Shown here: positions 16,341 through 24,464 of the stretch, piece after piece
Numbering within the stretch: position 1 is the first letter of the stretch
Layout of the letters: every line of letters starts with the position of its first letter
Origin: Micromonospora sp. Llam0
GTDB taxonomy: Bacteria; Actinomycetota; Actinomycetes; Mycobacteriales; Micromonosporaceae
Direction: 5' to 3'
NCBI RefSeq assembly: GCF_003751085.1
Contig: NZ_RJJY01000001.1
Span: 1,054,001-1,118,000 of the forward strand
DNA length: 64,000 bases
Program-made: the position numbers and the translations under genes
Notes under the pieces: model-generated
Databases searched by the model: none
Told to the model about the DNA's origin: nothing
Seen by the model: the letters and a program-made list of their open reading frames with translations, nothing else

Positions 16341-17936
16341 GATAAGTGGGTAGGGTGGGGGGATACCGAGAACTGGTCGTCCCACCCCGCCGCTGACGCT
16401 GACCGACGAAGAACGGGCGACGTTGACCCGCTGGTCACGGCGGGCGACGTCGTCACAGGTTCTGGCGATGCGTTCACGGATCATCCTGGCGTGCGCCGAA
16501 GGGGCGTCGAACACTGACGTCGCGTCGAGTCTCGGCGTGCATCTGTCGACTGTGGGTAAGTGGCGGCGGCGTTTCCTGAAACTACGCCTGGACGGCCTGG
16601 TGGACGAGGAACGGCCGGGCCGCCCGCCGTCGATCAGCCTTGACCGGGTCGAGGATGTGGTGGTCGCGACCCTGGAACAGACTCCACGTCACGCCACCCA
16701 CTGGTCCCGCGGGTCGATGGCGGACAGGTCCGGGTTGTCGAAGTCCACGATCGGGCGGATCTGGCGCGACTTCGGCCTCAAGCCCCACCGTGCCGACACG
16801 TCCAAGCTGTCCACCGACCCGCTGTTCATCGAGAAGGTCGTCGACGTGGTCGGGCTGTACCACAACCCGCCCGAGCGGGCCGTGGTGCTCTGCGTCGACG
16901 AGAAAGAGCCAGGTCCAGGCCCTCGACAGATCCCAGCCGGTGCTGCCGATGATGCCCGGCATGCCGGAACGCCGCACCCACGACTACGCCCGCAACGGCG
17001 TCACCAGCCTGTTCGCCGCGTTCACCATCGCCGACGGCACGGTCCGGCCGAAGATCATCGACCGCAACGACTCGGAGACGTTCCTCGCGTTCCTCACCGA
17101 CATCGACCGGGACACGCCCGACCACCTGCGTGTCCACCTGGTCCTGGACAACGGTTCCAGCCACACCTCGAAAGCCACCCGGGCCTGGCTGGCCGCGCAC
17201 CCGCGCTTCACCGTGACCTACACCCCGAAACACGCATCCTGGCTGAATATGGTGGTGCGACACGCAAGTCGCATGAGTACAGCGACACTCATCGAAGGGG
17301 GTGCGGCGTGACGTCGCGGATGTAGTGTCCGGTCCCGTGCGCAAGGACCGTCCCCGCCTCGGCGTGCGTCGCGGGTAACCGCGGGGTGCGAAGCCCGGGG
17401 AAGGGCCCAAGGACTCCTGTTCCATCCAGGGGTTACCGGCTGGGGAAGACCGGACGGGTGAACGCAAGTGAACCCTCGATGACGCCTCGTCATAGGCACT
17501 TCCGCTCGATGGGACGCGCCAGCGGGAGACAGGGGCCAGCCGTTGCAAGGCGGCAGGTGCCGCTCGGAGGAATCTAGCCGGGCGGGAGCGCACCACCGTC
17601 CCCGGGGTTCAGAGGGCGCCCTACCCGGTCGTATCTGTCTCATGCGGAACGTGACAACCCCGATGGGGTCCAGACGGACAGTGATTCGGCTGGTAGGCCG
17701 CCTGTGAGGGCGGACGATGTCCCAGCGGGCGCAGGACGACCCGAGAAGCGAATGCCGGTGGCCGAAAGGCAGCGGGAAACCGGCGGCGGTGATGCTGGCT
17801 CCTCCGCCAGCGGTCGCCGGATAACCGGCCGGATAAGGGCATGTGCCCTGGCCTGAAAGGGCGCTGACGCGGGTCGGGTGAGCCTGCGGAGCTACTGCTG
17901 ACCACAGCTTCGGAACCGAAGGGCAAGTTAGACACG

Positions 17937-19724
17937 ATGACAGCTCATGCCTTCGCTTTGGCGATGGCGGCTCTCGACGTGAACGGACCGGAGGACGATC
18001 CTGCTGGCTGGGACGCCATCGACTGGCGGACCTGCGAGGACAACGTACGGCGGCTACGGCAGCGGATCTTCGCGGCGTCGCGGGACGGGGACCTGAAGAA
18101 GGTCCGGAACTTGCAGAAGTTGATGCTCCGCTCGCGCAGCAACGCCGTGGTGGCGGTGCGGCGGGTGACGGAGCGCAATGCTGGTCGCAGGACGGCCGGG
18201 GTGGACCGGCAGGTCGTGGTGACTGGGGAGCAGAAGGCCGAACTGGCCGACTGGATCCAGAACGACGCCAAGCCGTGGACTCCCCTGCCGGTCAAGCGCG
18301 TGTATGTGCCCAAGAGCAACGGCCGCCGTCGCGGCCTCGGGATTCCCGTGATCGCTGACCGGGCGCTGCAAGCCCTGACGGTGAACGCGTTGGAGCCCGA
18401 ATGGGAGGCCCGGTTCGAGCCGAAATCCTACGGCTTCCGACCGGGTCGTGGCTGCCACGACGCCATCGTGGCCATCCACACGACGTCGAGCCGCACCGAC
18501 GCCAAACGGCTGTGGGTGCTCGACGCCGACCTGGCGGCGGCGTTCGACCGGCTCGACCACGACCACATTTGCCGGTCGCTGGGCTGGTTCCCCGGACGGG
18601 GACTGGTCCGGCAGTGGCTGAAAGCGGGCGTGGTCGAGGACGGCCGGTTCACCCCCACCGGGGAGGGCGCTCCCCAGGGCGGGGTGATCAGTCCGTTGCT
18701 CATGAACGTTGCTCTGCACGGCATGGAGGTTGCGGCCGGGGTCCGCTACCACGTCACCGGCACCCGTGCCGGGAAGACGATGGACGGTTGCCCGGTCGTG
18801 GTCCGCTACGCCGACGATCTGATCGCCTTGTGTCACTCCCGTGAGCAGGCCGAACAGGTCAAGGCGGCACTGGCCGGATGGCTGGCGCCCAGGGGTCTGG
18901 TCTTCAACGAGGACAAGACCCGGATCACGCACCTGACCGAGGGCGTGGACTTCCTGGGGTTCAACATCCGCCGCTACCCCAACGGCAAGCTGCTGACCAA
19001 GCCGAGTAACGACGCGGTGCGACGGATCCGCAGACGCCTGTCCGTGGAGGTGCGGGCCCTGCGCGGGTCCAACGCCGACGCGATGATCGGCAAGCTCAAC
19101 CCGATCATCAACGGATGGTGCGCCTACTACCGGATCGGGGTGTCCAAACGCGTGTTCAACGCGCTGGACGCCCACGCGTGGAAACTGGTCTACAAGTGGG
19201 CCAGGTTCACCCACGCGAACAAGCCGAGACGCTGGGTGGTAGCCCGGTACTTCGGCGAGTTCAACTCGTCCCGGCGTGACAGGTGGGTATTCGGGAGCCG
19301 GGAAACCGGCTACTACCTGCGCAAGTTCGCCTGGACTCCGATTGTCCGGCACCGGATGGTCGCAGGGACGGCGTCACCCGACGACCCGACCCTGACCGAC
19401 TACTGGACCCGGCGGCGTCGCCGCAGCAATCTCCCGGTGGACATCACCACGCAACGGCTCCTGCGAGCCCAGCACGGCCGGTGTCCGATCTGCCGAGACC
19501 TGCTGCTGCACGCCGACCACGAGCCGCGAAGCCCACGTGAGTGGGAACAATGGCTCACCGCCACCCGCAGAGCGGTCCGCAGACACGCGGTCACCGTCTG
19601 GGGAGCGGGAACACCGGACGAACGCGTCGCCAACCGCCTCATACACACCCACTGCCACCGCCGGACCACCAGCAACGGCAGCCCAGCACTTCCGCCCACC
19701 CGCGAGCCTCCAGGGCTTGCTTGA
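17937..19724 (+). CDS. Group II intron reverse transcriptase/maturase with HNH domain
   Basis: A 595-residue intron-encoded protein. The reverse transcriptase domain spans about 60-370: KSYGFRPGRGCHDAI, an active site with YADD at 291-294, and LVFNEDKTRITHL. The maturase (X) domain follows (LNPIINGWCAYYRIG). The C-terminal HNH endonuclease has CPIC, HADHE and HTHCH, in about residues 515-580. It promotes splicing and target-primed insertion of the intron. The ribosome site is weak (GAAGGGCAAG, 12 bases before ATG). Its TGA stop (19722-19724) overlaps the first bases of domain V. All catalytic residues I can check are present, so it may be active. Confidence 0.95.
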   Translation: MTAHAFALAMAALDVNGPEDDPAGWDAIDWRTCEDNVRRLRQRIFAASRDGDLKKVRNLQKLMLRSRSNAVVAVRRVTERNAGRRTAGVDRQVVVTGEQKAELADWIQNDAKPWTPLPVKRVYVPKSNGRRRGLGIPVIADRALQALTVNALEPEWEARFEPKSYGFRPGRGCHDAIVAIHTTSSRTDAKRLWVLDADLAAAFDRLDHDHICRSLGWFPGRGLVRQWLKAGVVEDGRFTPTGEGAPQGGVISPLLMNVALHGMEVAAGVRYHVTGTRAGKTMDGCPVVVRYADDLIALCHSREQAEQVKAALAGWLAPRGLVFNEDKTRITHLTEGVDFLGFNIRRYPNGKLLTKPSNDAVRRIRRRLSVEVRALRGSNADAMIGKLNPIINGWCAYYRIGVSKRVFNALDAHAWKLVYKWARFTHANKPRRWVVARYFGEFNSSRRDRWVFGSRETGYYLRKFAWTPIVRHRMVAGTASPDDPTLTDYWTRRRRRSNLPVDITTQRLLRAQHGRCPICRDLLLHADHEPRSPREWEQWLTATRRAVRRHAVTVWGAGTPDERVANRLIHTHCHRRTTSNGSPALPPTREPPGLA

Positions 19725-19798
19725 GCCGGTTGCCCGGAAAGCGGGCACGGCCGGTTCTGAGGGGGCCCCGGCGCAGCAATGCGCCGGGGCTACCCGAC
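19723..19798 (+). ncRNA. Group II intron domains V and VI
   Basis: Domain V (19723-19757) opens GAGCCGG, with the AGC catalytic triad, and closes CCGGTTC, with a GAAA-containing loop between GCCCG and CGGGC. Domain VI is a long hairpin, CCCCGGCGCA against TGCGCCGGGG around GCAA, with the A at 19792 bulged near its base. These are the catalytic core and branch site. Confidence 0.88.
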
Positions 19799-19972
19799 GA
19801 ACGCTGGTTCGGCCACCTCACCGAACAGAAGATCCGGCGCGGCGTCCACAAGAGCGTCCAAGCCCTGGAAGCCGACATCCGTTCCTGGATCGCCGACTGG
19901 AACACCAACCCGAGACCGTTCACCTGGACCAAGACCGCCGAGGAGATCCTCGAGTCACTCGCCCAGTTTTGT

Positions 19973-19999
19973 AGGCGAATTTCCGGCGCAGGACACTGG
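19973..19999 (-). repeat. Right terminal inverted repeat of the IS630 element
   Basis: 27 bp, perfect inverted match to 16314-16340. The transposase frame runs through it without a stop. Confidence 0.95.
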
Positions 20000-20051
20000 A
20001 CGGTCATCGACCACCACCGCGAGCCGTACCGGCGCGATACAGTTACATGCC

Positions 20052-21326
20052 ATGTCTGAGGGACAGATGCGACACCGTACCGGTAGCGTGACGCTCACCG
20101 TCCGCGGGCGTGACGGGCGGTTGTTGGCCGATCAAGCCGTCACGGTAGCCCAGCAGCGGCACGCGTTCGCGTTCGGAAACATTGGCGTCGACTTCGTCGA
20201 GCTGGTCGGCGGCCCCCATCCGGAGGCCGTCATGGGCCCTGGCGGCGCCGACCACACCGCCCTTGAGCAGCTGGGCGGCCTATGGCTCAACCTGTTCAAC
20301 ACCGCGACGCTGATGTTCTACTGGGGCAGCTACGAGCCTTGGCGCGGCGCCACGGACGCGGAACGGCTTACGAAGACGGCGCGGTGGTTCGCTGAGCGCG
20401 GCGTCACGGTCAAGGGCCATCCGTTGGTCTGGCACACCGTGCAGCCGCCGTGGCTGCTCGGCCTCGACCTCGACGAGGTCGAACGGCTGCTATGTGCCCG
20501 GATCCGCGACGTGGTCGGCGGGTTCGCCGGCACCATCGACGTCTGGGACGCCATCAACGAGGCCGTCATCATGCCGGTCTTCGAGAACGGGGAGAACGCG
20601 ATTACCCCGCTCGCCCACGCCCGTGGCCGGATCTACATGGTGCGGATGGCGTTCGAGGAGGCGCGTGCGGCCAACCCTGCGGCCACGCTGGTGCTCAACG
20701 ACTTCGACCTTACCTCGGCATACGAACGCCTCATCGAGGAAGTCCTCGAAGCCGGTATCCGCGTCGATGCGATCGGGCTGCAAACCCACATGCACCAGGG
20801 GTACCGTGGTGAAGAGTACATGTGCCACACGCTCGACCGGTTCGCCCGGTACGGCCTGCCGCTGCACATGACCGAAACCACGCTGGTCTCCGGCCACCTC
20901 ATGCCACCCGAGATCGAAGACCTCAACGACTATCAGACCCCGGAATGGCCGACGACCCCGGAGGGCGAGGCGCGGCAGGCCGACGAGATCGTGCGGCACT
21001 ACAGGTCGCTGGTCGCACACCCGGCGGTCCAGTCCGTCACCTACTGGGGCCTCACCGACAACGGCGCGTGGCTCGGCGCACCGGCGGGGCTGATCCGCGC
21101 CGATGGCAGCCGCAAGCCGTCGTACGACGCGCTCGAAGCCCTCATCAAGGGGGAGTGGTGGCTCGCGCCGACAGCGATGCGCACCGGTGCCGACGGCACC
21201 GTCGCGATCGAGGGCTTCTTCGGCGACTACACCGTCAGCGTCGGCGGCAGCACGGCGACGTTCACCATCGGCCCCACCCAAACCAGGGCGGTGGTGGACC
21301 TCGACGTCGGCGGGGAATGCCGGTGA
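20052..21326 (+). CDS. Intracellular GH10 family glycoside hydrolase (endo-1,4-beta-xylanase like)
   Basis: 424 residues with the GH10 barrel: GHPLVWHTVQPPWL, the acid/base Glu170 in WDAINEAV, HMHQGY, and the nucleophile Glu275 in HMTETTLVSG, then TYWGLTDNGAWLG. No signal peptide or lipobox is present, so the protein should stay inside the cell and act on short xylo-oligosaccharides, or have a divergent role. An N-terminal beta domain (TGSVTLTVRGRDGRLLAD) and a similar C-terminal piece (GDYTVSVGGSTATFTIG) flank the barrel. It is bracketed by the IS630 right end (19973-19999) and a lone IS end (21339-21363). ATG at 20052 is a choice; 20067 is also in frame. Confidence 0.85.
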   Translation: MSEGQMRHRTGSVTLTVRGRDGRLLADQAVTVAQQRHAFAFGNIGVDFVELVGGPHPEAVMGPGGADHTALEQLGGLWLNLFNTATLMFYWGSYEPWRGATDAERLTKTARWFAERGVTVKGHPLVWHTVQPPWLLGLDLDEVERLLCARIRDVVGGFAGTIDVWDAINEAVIMPVFENGENAITPLAHARGRIYMVRMAFEEARAANPAATLVLNDFDLTSAYERLIEEVLEAGIRVDAIGLQTHMHQGYRGEEYMCHTLDRFARYGLPLHMTETTLVSGHLMPPEIEDLNDYQTPEWPTTPEGEARQADEIVRHYRSLVAHPAVQSVTYWGLTDNGAWLGAPAGLIRADGSRKPSYDALEALIKGEWWLAPTAMRTGADGTVAIEGFFGDYTVSVGGSTATFTIGPTQTRAVVDLDVGGECR

Positions 21327-21338
21327 TGGACCTGGGCT

Positions 21339-21363
21339 AGTGTCCTGCGCCGGAAATTCGCCT
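21339..21363 (+). repeat. Solitary third copy of the IS630 end
   Basis: AGTGTCCTGCGCCGG and the next ten bases match the left IS end perfectly over 25 bp, in the same orientation as 16314-16340. Here it is preceded by TA-like context (GGGCTAG), the expected IS630 target. No partner end was found to its right. The next 11 bases (AGTCACTCGCC) also occur at 19953-19963 inside the right end of the full element, possibly a recombination trace. Confidence 0.85.
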
Positions 21364-21365
21364 AC

Positions 21366-22501
21366 AGTCACTCGCCGGAGTCGGGGAACCGCTGCTCGCG
21401 AACTACCGTCTGGCCCCGGCCAACTTACCGAGGCGCAGGCCGCCGCGTTGACCCGCACGGCAGCTCTGATCAACGGACCCGGTGCCCCGGACTTCCTGGC
21501 TGGCTTCGTCATGGAGGCGCGTCCTCGAGTGCAACGGGAACTCATCTCGGTCTGGTCGTTCTTCGACTCAAAGGAGTACGCCCAGAATATCCTCGCCGAG
21601 GCCCCGCTCGACAATGGTCATGTGCAGGTCTTGGACTCGTCCTTGCTGCCCTGGCTTACATCTCTTAAGAATCACAAATTCACGACGATTCGTCTGCCTT
21701 ACCTGGTCAAACTCGGGCAGCTACGCGATGTGCCGGGCCTCGTTTCCTTGACTCTAAATGGTGGCTTCTTGGGGGAGTTGGTTGAGCTCGTGGAGCATGG
21801 GAAACTTCATGAACTTGACCTGTCAGCATCGCCGATGAATGTCGATCTCACCCCTCTCTGTGGCCTCCCGAATTTATCTCGCCGGGTGCTCATTGATCTT
21901 TCGGGAGAGCTAGATTTTTCACCCTTGAGGCAGTTGGTGGGCCTGGCCTCCTTGCATTTGTATAAATCTGGGCTGACGGATGTAAACTTTGTTTTCGAAC
22001 TTCCGTCTTTGGTTAATCTAGGCGGAGTCCTAGTCTGCATTTGCTGGGTCGAGTTGATGTCTCACCTTTCGGGGTTTAAAGAGCCTCTACGGCCTTTCTG
22101 TAACAGGTTCCCTGGAACCTGTCGGTGGACTCTCGGCGCTGACTGAAACTGTGCCGCGAGTGAAGAGTCTGGACCTGTGGGAGTGTGGTTGGCTGAGTGA
22201 AGCTTCACCCTTGCGGAATCTAGTCGAACTGGAGTATCTCTACCTCGGTGCAACTGGGGTTAAGGATTTGACATCGTTGGGTGATCTTTCTGCCCTTCGT
22301 CGATTGGAGATTGGGGTTCAAGGTGAGGCGAACGGTTTGCGCCCCCTCGCATCACTGCCAAGGTTGCGTCAGTTGGATGTGCTCTTGTCTTCCGTCGACC
22401 TCGCACCACTTGCGGGTCGAAAGCTGGCGGTAGACCTACGTGGGGGAGCCAAAGCGATCGGTACACCGCCGCCAGGGATTCGGATTAGGCGTTTCCGCTG
22501 A
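21366..22501 (+). pseudogene. Remnant of a leucine-rich-repeat protein, probably a NACHT/NLR-like NTPase C-terminus
   Basis: From about 21420 the frame reads QLTEAQAAALTRTAALINGP and RPRVQRELISVWSFFD, then leucine-rich repeats (LVSLTLNGGF, LHELDLSASPMNVDLTPL, LASLHLYKSGLTDV). This order is typical of the C-terminus of actinobacterial NACHT-LRR proteins. The N-terminal NTPase is missing; the solitary IS end sits where it would be. The repeats continue after two frame changes (near 22020 and 22060-22080) as LYGLSVTGSLEPVGGLSAL, then VKSLDLWECGW and LEYLYLGATGVKDL to the stop at 22501. Composition is far less GC-rich than the neighbours, suggesting transferred DNA. Confidence 0.65.
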
Positions 22502-22614
22502 CGCCTCGCGGGTACGTCCGGCGAGCCCCGTCGGGGGTATCGTCTGGGTTGGTGGCGGTTGTGGATATCTACTTACGGAGGCCGCCGACGTTTTCGATCT
22601 TGGTGGTGACCGTC

Positions 22615-23736
22615 ATGCCGCGGATTGTCGATCCACGTCTGCCAGCTACCCTGCGTGCGCTTCGTGAGCAGGCTGGCCTCTCCCTGCGTGATCTTGCGAA
22701 GCGGGCGTACTCAAGCCGATCTCACCTGCATGACATCGAGCAGGGACGCAAGTCGCCGCCTCCGGATCTGATGGTGCGTCTCGATGAGGCGCTGGGCGCG
22801 GGTGGACATCTCGCCGGGATGGTGCGTGATGATCCGGCGGGTCTGTCGGGGGATGAGCAGCAGCGACTCCGCGCTGCCATCACCCAACCGCGTCGGATCG
22901 ACGCGGGAACGATCGGCTCTTTGGCGGCGGTGCTTGCTCATCAGCGGCGTCTCGAAGACGTGGTCGGGTCAGTGGCCGTGGTCAGACCGGTGCTTGCGCA
23001 ACTATCAGCCATCGAACAACTCGTCAACGGTGCCCGGCACGACAAGCACTGGTCGCGGCTCGTCGATGTCGCTGGACAGTGGGCTCAGTTCGGCGGCTGG
23101 CTCGCCGCGACCACTGGCGACCACGCTACCGGTCGTAGTTGGTACGTCCGGGCGATGGAGTGGTCGACGGAAGCAGGGAATCCGCACCTGACGGCCACCG
23201 TGCTGAGTATGCGTGGCCACCTTGCATGGGTCCGCGGTGAGACGGCTGCGATGGTGGAACTCTCTCGCGCTGCTGTGTGGCAACCGGCGAGTCCTGGTGT
23301 ACATGCGCTTGCGACCCAGCAGGAGGCGCGTGGACTAGCGATCCTGGGTGACGCCGAAGGTACCGATCGGCAACTTGACCGTGCTGAGGAGCTGGCGCTT
23401 CGGGCTGCTGACGCACGGGATCGGGAGCCGGACTGGTTGTACTTCTACGACCCGACCTTCTTCTCGATGCAGCGTGGCTTGGCACAGCAGTACCTGCGCC
23501 GGTTCGACCGAGCGGCCGACCTGCTGACGGACGGACTCGACCAGCTCTCAGGCGATGTTCGCCGATCAGACTGGATCGGCTGGTACGTCTGCCAGTTGGC
23601 TTCGACCCATGTCGCGGCGGGCGACCGCGACGTCGCTGCATCGTGGATCGCGGAGGCGCGAGAGATTGCCGACTCAACGGGGGCGAAGCGCCTCGCCGGG
23701 GAAGTGGCACAGGTCGAGCAAGAGATCGATTGCTGA
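22615..23736 (+). CDS. XRE-family regulator with TPR-like C-terminal region
   Basis: 373 residues. The HTH is at the N-terminus (ATLRALREQAGLSLRDLAKR, then SRSHLHDIEQGRK). The remaining ~300 residues are helical and TPR-like (ARGLAILGDAEGTDRQLDRA; RGLAQQYLRRFDRAADLL), as in many actinomycete regulators of development or antibiotic production. The ATG at 22615 directly precedes the HTH; a GTG six bases earlier is possible. It uses more varied codons than the core genes. Targets are unknown. Confidence 0.8.
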   Translation: MPRIVDPRLPATLRALREQAGLSLRDLAKRAYSSRSHLHDIEQGRKSPPPDLMVRLDEALGAGGHLAGMVRDDPAGLSGDEQQRLRAAITQPRRIDAGTIGSLAAVLAHQRRLEDVVGSVAVVRPVLAQLSAIEQLVNGARHDKHWSRLVDVAGQWAQFGGWLAATTGDHATGRSWYVRAMEWSTEAGNPHLTATVLSMRGHLAWVRGETAAMVELSRAAVWQPASPGVHALATQQEARGLAILGDAEGTDRQLDRAEELALRAADARDREPDWLYFYDPTFFSMQRGLAQQYLRRFDRAADLLTDGLDQLSGDVRRSDWIGWYVCQLASTHVAAGDRDVAASWIAEAREIADSTGAKRLAGEVAQVEQEIDC

Positions 23737-24009
23737 CCGCTGTCTGCCGGTCTGCGGACGCCGGTAAGACGCGCACACTGTAGACCTTCACTTTGCGTGA
23801 CGGGCAGGCTGCTTGCAGAGGTTGTGCCATCGCTTCCCGTACCGGGTGGTGAGTTCGGCGGTGGCGCGGCCTCGCGTTAGCTGGGCCCGACGTCGCATCC
23901 CGTGATCGCCCTTTTCGCGCGTCGGGCCCGCCTGCTGGGCGGCGGCTCGGGGTTGACGTGGAGAGCCACCTCGGGTCGCCGCCCTTCCAACGCTTGTTGA
24001 GGGGGCAGC
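23737..24009. other. Intergenic stretch with no clear gene
   Basis: 273 bases between the XRE regulator and the small coupled operon. On the minus strand 23788-23898 could encode a basic 36-residue peptide (MRRRAQLTRGRATAELTTRY and on), but its ribosome site is poor. The right end carries TTGTTGAGGGGGCA, the strong ribosome site of the gene at 24010. Confidence 0.5.
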
Positions 24010-24183
24010 GTGTTCGGGAAGTGGTTTCAGCGTGCGGACGTGCCGGTGGATGTGGTGTATCCGGTGCCGGGTCGGCGGCGGTTCGCCGATCGGACGGTGC
24101 CGCCGTCGGACCGGCGGCCGGCGACCCGGACCGACCGCGCGGATCGCCGGGGTGGTAACGCCGGCCGGCATTACCTGCGGTGA
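24010..24183 (+). CDS. Small 57-residue hypothetical protein, first gene of a coupled operon
   Basis: A GTG start at 24010 lies five bases after GAGGGGG, one of the best ribosome sites in the window. The peptide begins VFGKWFQRADVPVDVVYPVP and is rich in Arg, Asp and Pro, with no membrane segment. Its TGA overlaps the GTG of the next gene (GTGA at 24180-24183), the same join used between the following two genes. I do not recognise a family. The strong ribosome site and coupling argue that it is real. Confidence 0.6.
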   Translation: MFGKWFQRADVPVDVVYPVPGRRRFADRTVPPSDRRPATRTDRADRRGGNAGRHYLR

Positions 24184-24464
24184 AGAAGCCCCGGGCCGGC
24201 GGTGGGCCGGTGCATGAGCCGGTGCGGCCGTCGTGGTGCTGCGCGGTCTGTCCGGACGGGACGCCCTGGCCGTGTCCGCCGGGCCGGACGCAATTGGCCG
24301 AGGCGTACGTCGGGGAGCCGGTCGCGTTGTCGGTCGACGTCGGTGAGCTGCTGACCCTGGCCGCCGAGGAGGCTGGGATCACCGATCCGGCCGAGTTGTA
24401 CGAACGCTTCGTGTCGTGGACCTGGATCGACGGGACCTGGATCGACGCGGGTGGGCGGCGGTGA
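24180..24464 (+). CDS. Hypothetical 94-residue protein with Cys-rich start
   Basis: Begins at the GTG overlapping the previous stop. The N-terminal part has Cys-Cys-Ala-Val-Cys and a further Cys (WCCAVCPDGTPWPCPPG), a possible metal site. The second half is acidic and helical (VGELLTLAAEEAGITDPAEL). Its TGA overlaps the start of the XRE gene at 24461. No family recognised; position suggests a partner or modulator of that regulator. Confidence 0.6.
   Translation: MKKPRAGGGPVHEPVRPSWCCAVCPDGTPWPCPPGRTQLAEAYVGEPVALSVDVGELLTLAAEEAGITDPAELYERFVSWTWIDGTWIDAGGRR

Larger units (their letters stand above)
17255..19798 (+). mobile_element. Complete group II intron (2544 bp) with maturase gene
   Basis: The 5' end is GTGCG, the family consensus. 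The 3' end is CTACCCGAC, with a branch-point A seven bases from the end. Domains V and VI are evident at 19723-19798. The long structured 5' part (17255-17936, domains I-III and start of IV) holds no other gene. A reverse transcriptase/maturase fills domain IV. Removing the interval rejoins WLNMV and ERWFGH of the host transposase exactly, which fixes both boundaries. CACCGT at 17594-17599 could pair with ATGGTG just upstream of the intron (one G-U) and is an EBS1 candidate, unproven. Confidence 0.92.
16314..19999 (+). mobile_element. IS630-family element, interrupted by a group II intron
   Basis: Perfect 27-bp terminal inverted repeats (16314-16340 and 19973-19999, reading CCAGTGTCCTGCGCCGG and onward) bound the element. 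Without the intron it would be about 1.14 kb, normal for IS630. The flanks show CA and TG instead of the TA duplication typical of the family, so the ends may have recombined since insertion. The transposase is broken by a +1 base and by the intron. The element truncates the flavoprotein remnant on its left. Confidence 0.88.
16390..19999 (+). pseudogene. IS630 transposase, frameshifted and intron-split
   Basis: The first part shows the N-terminal HTH (TDEERATLTRWSRRATSSQ; NTDVASSLGVHLSTVGKWRRR) and the first catalytic Asp (CVDEK, near 16900). There GAGAAAGAGCC has one A too many: deleting it restores CVDEKSQVQALDRSQP. The second Asp is in VLDNGSSH. The intron interrupts after WLNMV; the 3' exon resumes at 19799 with ERWFGHLTEQKIRRG, so the catalytic Glu is its first residue. 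No clear start codon is seen, and no stop lies inside the element. Splicing could repair the intron gap but not the frameshift. Confidence 0.88.

Noticed and set aside
16121..16477. Minus-strand frames reading through the IS end as GEFPAQDT
   Set aside because: This peptide is just the translation of the IS630 terminal repeat and appears wherever the repeat does.
23788..23898. Possible basic 36-residue peptide on the minus strand
   Set aside because: Weak ribosome site and no conserved feature; cannot be supported from sequence alone.
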